Shown here: in pieces, positions 29,701 through 30,467 of the stretch
Layout of the letters: each line of letters begins with the position of its first letter
Numbering within the stretch: the stretch's first letter is position 1
Origin: a virus
IMG/VR virus record: IMGVR_UViG_3300046507_000413
Location: 1-30,467 of that record
Length of the DNA stretch: 30,467 nt
Direction: 5' to 3' (one strand)
Notes under the pieces: generated by a model
Database searches by the model: none
Told to the model about the DNA's origin: nothing
The model's input: only the letters and a program-made list of their open reading frames with translations
Translations under genes and position numbers: made by a program

Positions 29701-30467
29701 TCGGCGTGATGGCGGCGTTGGGCGCAGCCACTAGCGGCGGCAGCGGCGGGCCGTCTGCTAAGCAGCGGCAGGAAACACAAGGTACCGGCTCGGTGCTGGG
29801 CGATTCCAGCGCAAAGTCTGACTCCATCGCTCGCGCCATCGAGTTGGCCGCGACCAACTCCAGCATCGAGTTGACGCACACGGCCGGTATGCTGGCGTCG
29901 CTGAAGGCGATCGAGAATTCAATCAGTGGGCTGGGGAACCTGCTCGTGCGCGGCTCCGGCCTGACCGGCGAAGTTTCCGGAGGCAGTAAAAGCGCAACCG
30001 AAAACCTCGTGAACAACGATACGTTCCAACTGGTGTTCGGTGGGGTGATCGGGCTTGCGTTCAACAAGCTGGACCAGGCGCTTGGCGGCTTCGGTGGCAA
30101 GTTGGCCAGTTCTGTTTTCGGCGGCAAGGTAACGGCGCTCGATACCGGCCTCACGGCAAATGCGGCCTCGTTGGCCTCGATCATGTCCGGCGGCCTGAAT
30201 GCGCAGCAATACACTGACACGAAGAAGTCCGGTGGCTTGTTCCGCAGCGACAAATACAGCACGTCGACGACCAACCTCGGCGCCGAGGCGAACGATCAGT
30301 TCGCGAAGGTGATCTTGGCCCTGTCGAATAGCGTCAAGACCGCTGCCGACCTGCTTGGTGTGGGCGGCGACGCCTTTACCGCCAAGCTGAACTCATTCGT
30401 TGTCGACATCGGCAAGATCAGCCTGAAGGACATGGACGGCGAGGAGATCCAGGCGGCACTGGAAACT
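26754..30467 (+). CDS. Tail tape measure protein (partial, cut by right edge)
   Basis: Open for 1238 codons to the window end, C-terminus missing. Residues about 1-260 are the tape-measure N-terminal domain: TLAIRIDSTSVAPATANLER, ADEYTKFNAQLRLATQSQRE, GVLYARIANGTRELGI and LRGEEFNAVNEAAPRLMKAL. Hydrophobic segments at about 274-296, 452-476 and 945-990 and long Ala-rich helices between them (for example 300-440) are typical. The protein sets tail length, is wrapped by the chaperones encoded just before it and is ejected with the DNA. The start MTVDIATLAI at 26754 follows a terminator; a weak ribosome site is present. Confidence 0.92.
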   Translation, partial: MTVDIATLAIRIDSTSVAPATANLERMRDAGGRAEQQVTALDAVTRKLTQSLALLGVGAGVGAIIRMADEYTKFNAQLRLATQSQREYAAAVDDVRRIANTAQQDLAATGVLYARIANGTRELGIQQKQVASITEVVNLALKVSGATASESASAMLQLSQSFASGTLRGEEFNAVNEAAPRLMKALAEGIGVPVGALKKMAEEGAITSKIMADVLPQALQKLQEEAKQVQTIGGAFTVLKNNVMEFVGVQAQASGTVSVLTTGIEALANNLNLMAGLVGTLVAVNVINWLTAWTVKTYERVAAAYAQVAAENAARAATIASAEADLVGATASGALAAATQTAILIAREEAVVRLAQARSNMLAATAAIEAATAAGAQSFALRTLRLATAELAAAEAARAAMIAELALLGQQQARVSAQIAAATAAQTAAQTALNAANGAGVASIGLASRAMGLLGGPIGAIVTLLGLAATAWMVWGKKSEEGNKQAAESFDEAQVRIVKGLDEQIAKNEKLIQLQGAGRSKSAAERDLPIIEQLTAASKRLSDINNLAGEFEAGKGKSNTEILFARAKVMGDIADLTEKMQKRNSTGDLAAEGTRQQQLTKWYGENGTAAQRLAAELDKLKKQFGEIPPEMEKLVRAKFADKNAAASIKQEQTAYQNLMTSIEEKIAANNLELSGYNQLSESQKLTLKLDAEISTGKTKLTAGDIEHARSMIAVVASTDAVIASNKRATAGAAEFTAMQQAHDEQVAKSIQTAQDEAAKNEELVITFGMTKAAVEQLELARLQDQLAQRSSTGMTLDEIAALEKLIDAKKRNVAAVTRGEDLAGAQKSAEELAQFLDPAKAQSFGDALRDAFGGASSSVSKLTNSLQAMARTQADYEKQRGNAANKYLNGLSDEIEYNKDLSNINKQQTSERLGSYGDMAGAAAGFFNEQSNGYKVLQGVSQAFHVAQLAMNLASIGPAIAAGAAQMFAQSGWGGFAGVAAMIGVMAALGAATSGGSGGPSAKQRQETQGTGSVLGDSSAKSDSIARAIELAATNSSIELTHTAGMLASLKAIENSISGLGNLLVRGSGLTGEVSGGSKSATENLVNNDTFQLVFGGVIGLAFNKLDQALGGFGGKLASSVFGGKVTALDTGLTANAASLASIMSGGLNAQQYTDTKKSGGLFRSDKYSTSTTNLGAEANDQFAKVILALSNSVKTAADLLGVGGDAFTAKLNSFVVDIGKISLKDMDGEEIQAALET

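Noticed and set aside
1-30467. CRISPR arrays, IS elements or transposases
   Set aside because: No regularly spaced direct repeats with unique spacers, no transposase motifs and no terminal inverted repeats were seen. The only iterated short repeats are those in the replication gene.

Overview
The window is almost certainly part of a tailed, siphovirus-like phage genome or prophage. It has one long, GC-rich, mostly plus-strand gene array in the classical order: early accessory genes, replication, late switch, terminase, portal, head, neck, tail tube, tape measure. The tape-measure gene runs off the right edge. Base composition, codon choice and the types of small phage genes suggest a GC-rich betaproteobacterial host, perhaps Oxalobacteraceae (Massilia/Duganella/Janthinobacterium-like). 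That is inference from the look of the proteins, not a search. No integrase, CI-type repressor, lysis genes or tail fibres are seen, so lysogeny cannot be proven here.

Region 1 (1-3243), early accessory genes. A minus-strand two-helix membrane protein is cut by the left edge. It is followed by four overlapping plus-strand small genes (432-1856), a second minus-strand membrane protein of the same family (1889-2524), and a NinG-like recombination nuclease. Region 2 (3260-8855), DNA metabolism: a helicase-methyltransferase fusion, a small HTH protein, a DUF1376-type replication initiator carrying a candidate iteron origin inside its coding sequence, a DnaC-like helicase loader, two unknown genes, and a four-cysteine zinc protein that sits where a late antiterminator (Q) would.

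Region 3 (8847-11185), switch and accessory region. It holds an AT-rich minus-strand gene with features of an ADP-ribosyltransferase fold and its own good promoter. A divergent plus-strand promoter is followed by a short leader and an intrinsic terminator, an arrangement like lambda pR'-tR'. Small ORFs, a degenerate tRNA-Gly-like remnant, an intact tRNA-Gly(TCC) and a strong terminator follow.

Region 4 (11327-30467), late genes: small proteins, a metallopeptidase-like protein, both terminase subunits, a DUF4055-type portal, a MuF-JAMM fusion, scaffold, P22-like coat protein, a HeH/LEM-type protein, an SGNH esterase, neck proteins, tail terminator, tail tube, a tail chaperone with a -1 frameshift site, and tape measure. 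Genes are joined in two ways. In 11638-11883, 12551-14282, 14296-18074 and 22443-24520 most neighbours share stop/start codons (ATGA, GTGA, TGATG) or overlap slightly. By contrast scaffold, coat, the next two genes, tail tube, chaperone and tape measure are each preceded by an intrinsic-terminator-like hairpin or leader, several with the same CGAAAGGCT ribosome-binding box.

Points most worth following up: the ART-like accessory gene, the paired antisense membrane proteins, the in-gene iteron origin, the pR'-tR'-like late switch, the MuF-JAMM fusion, the SGNH enzyme inside the head cluster, and the punctuated leader modules.
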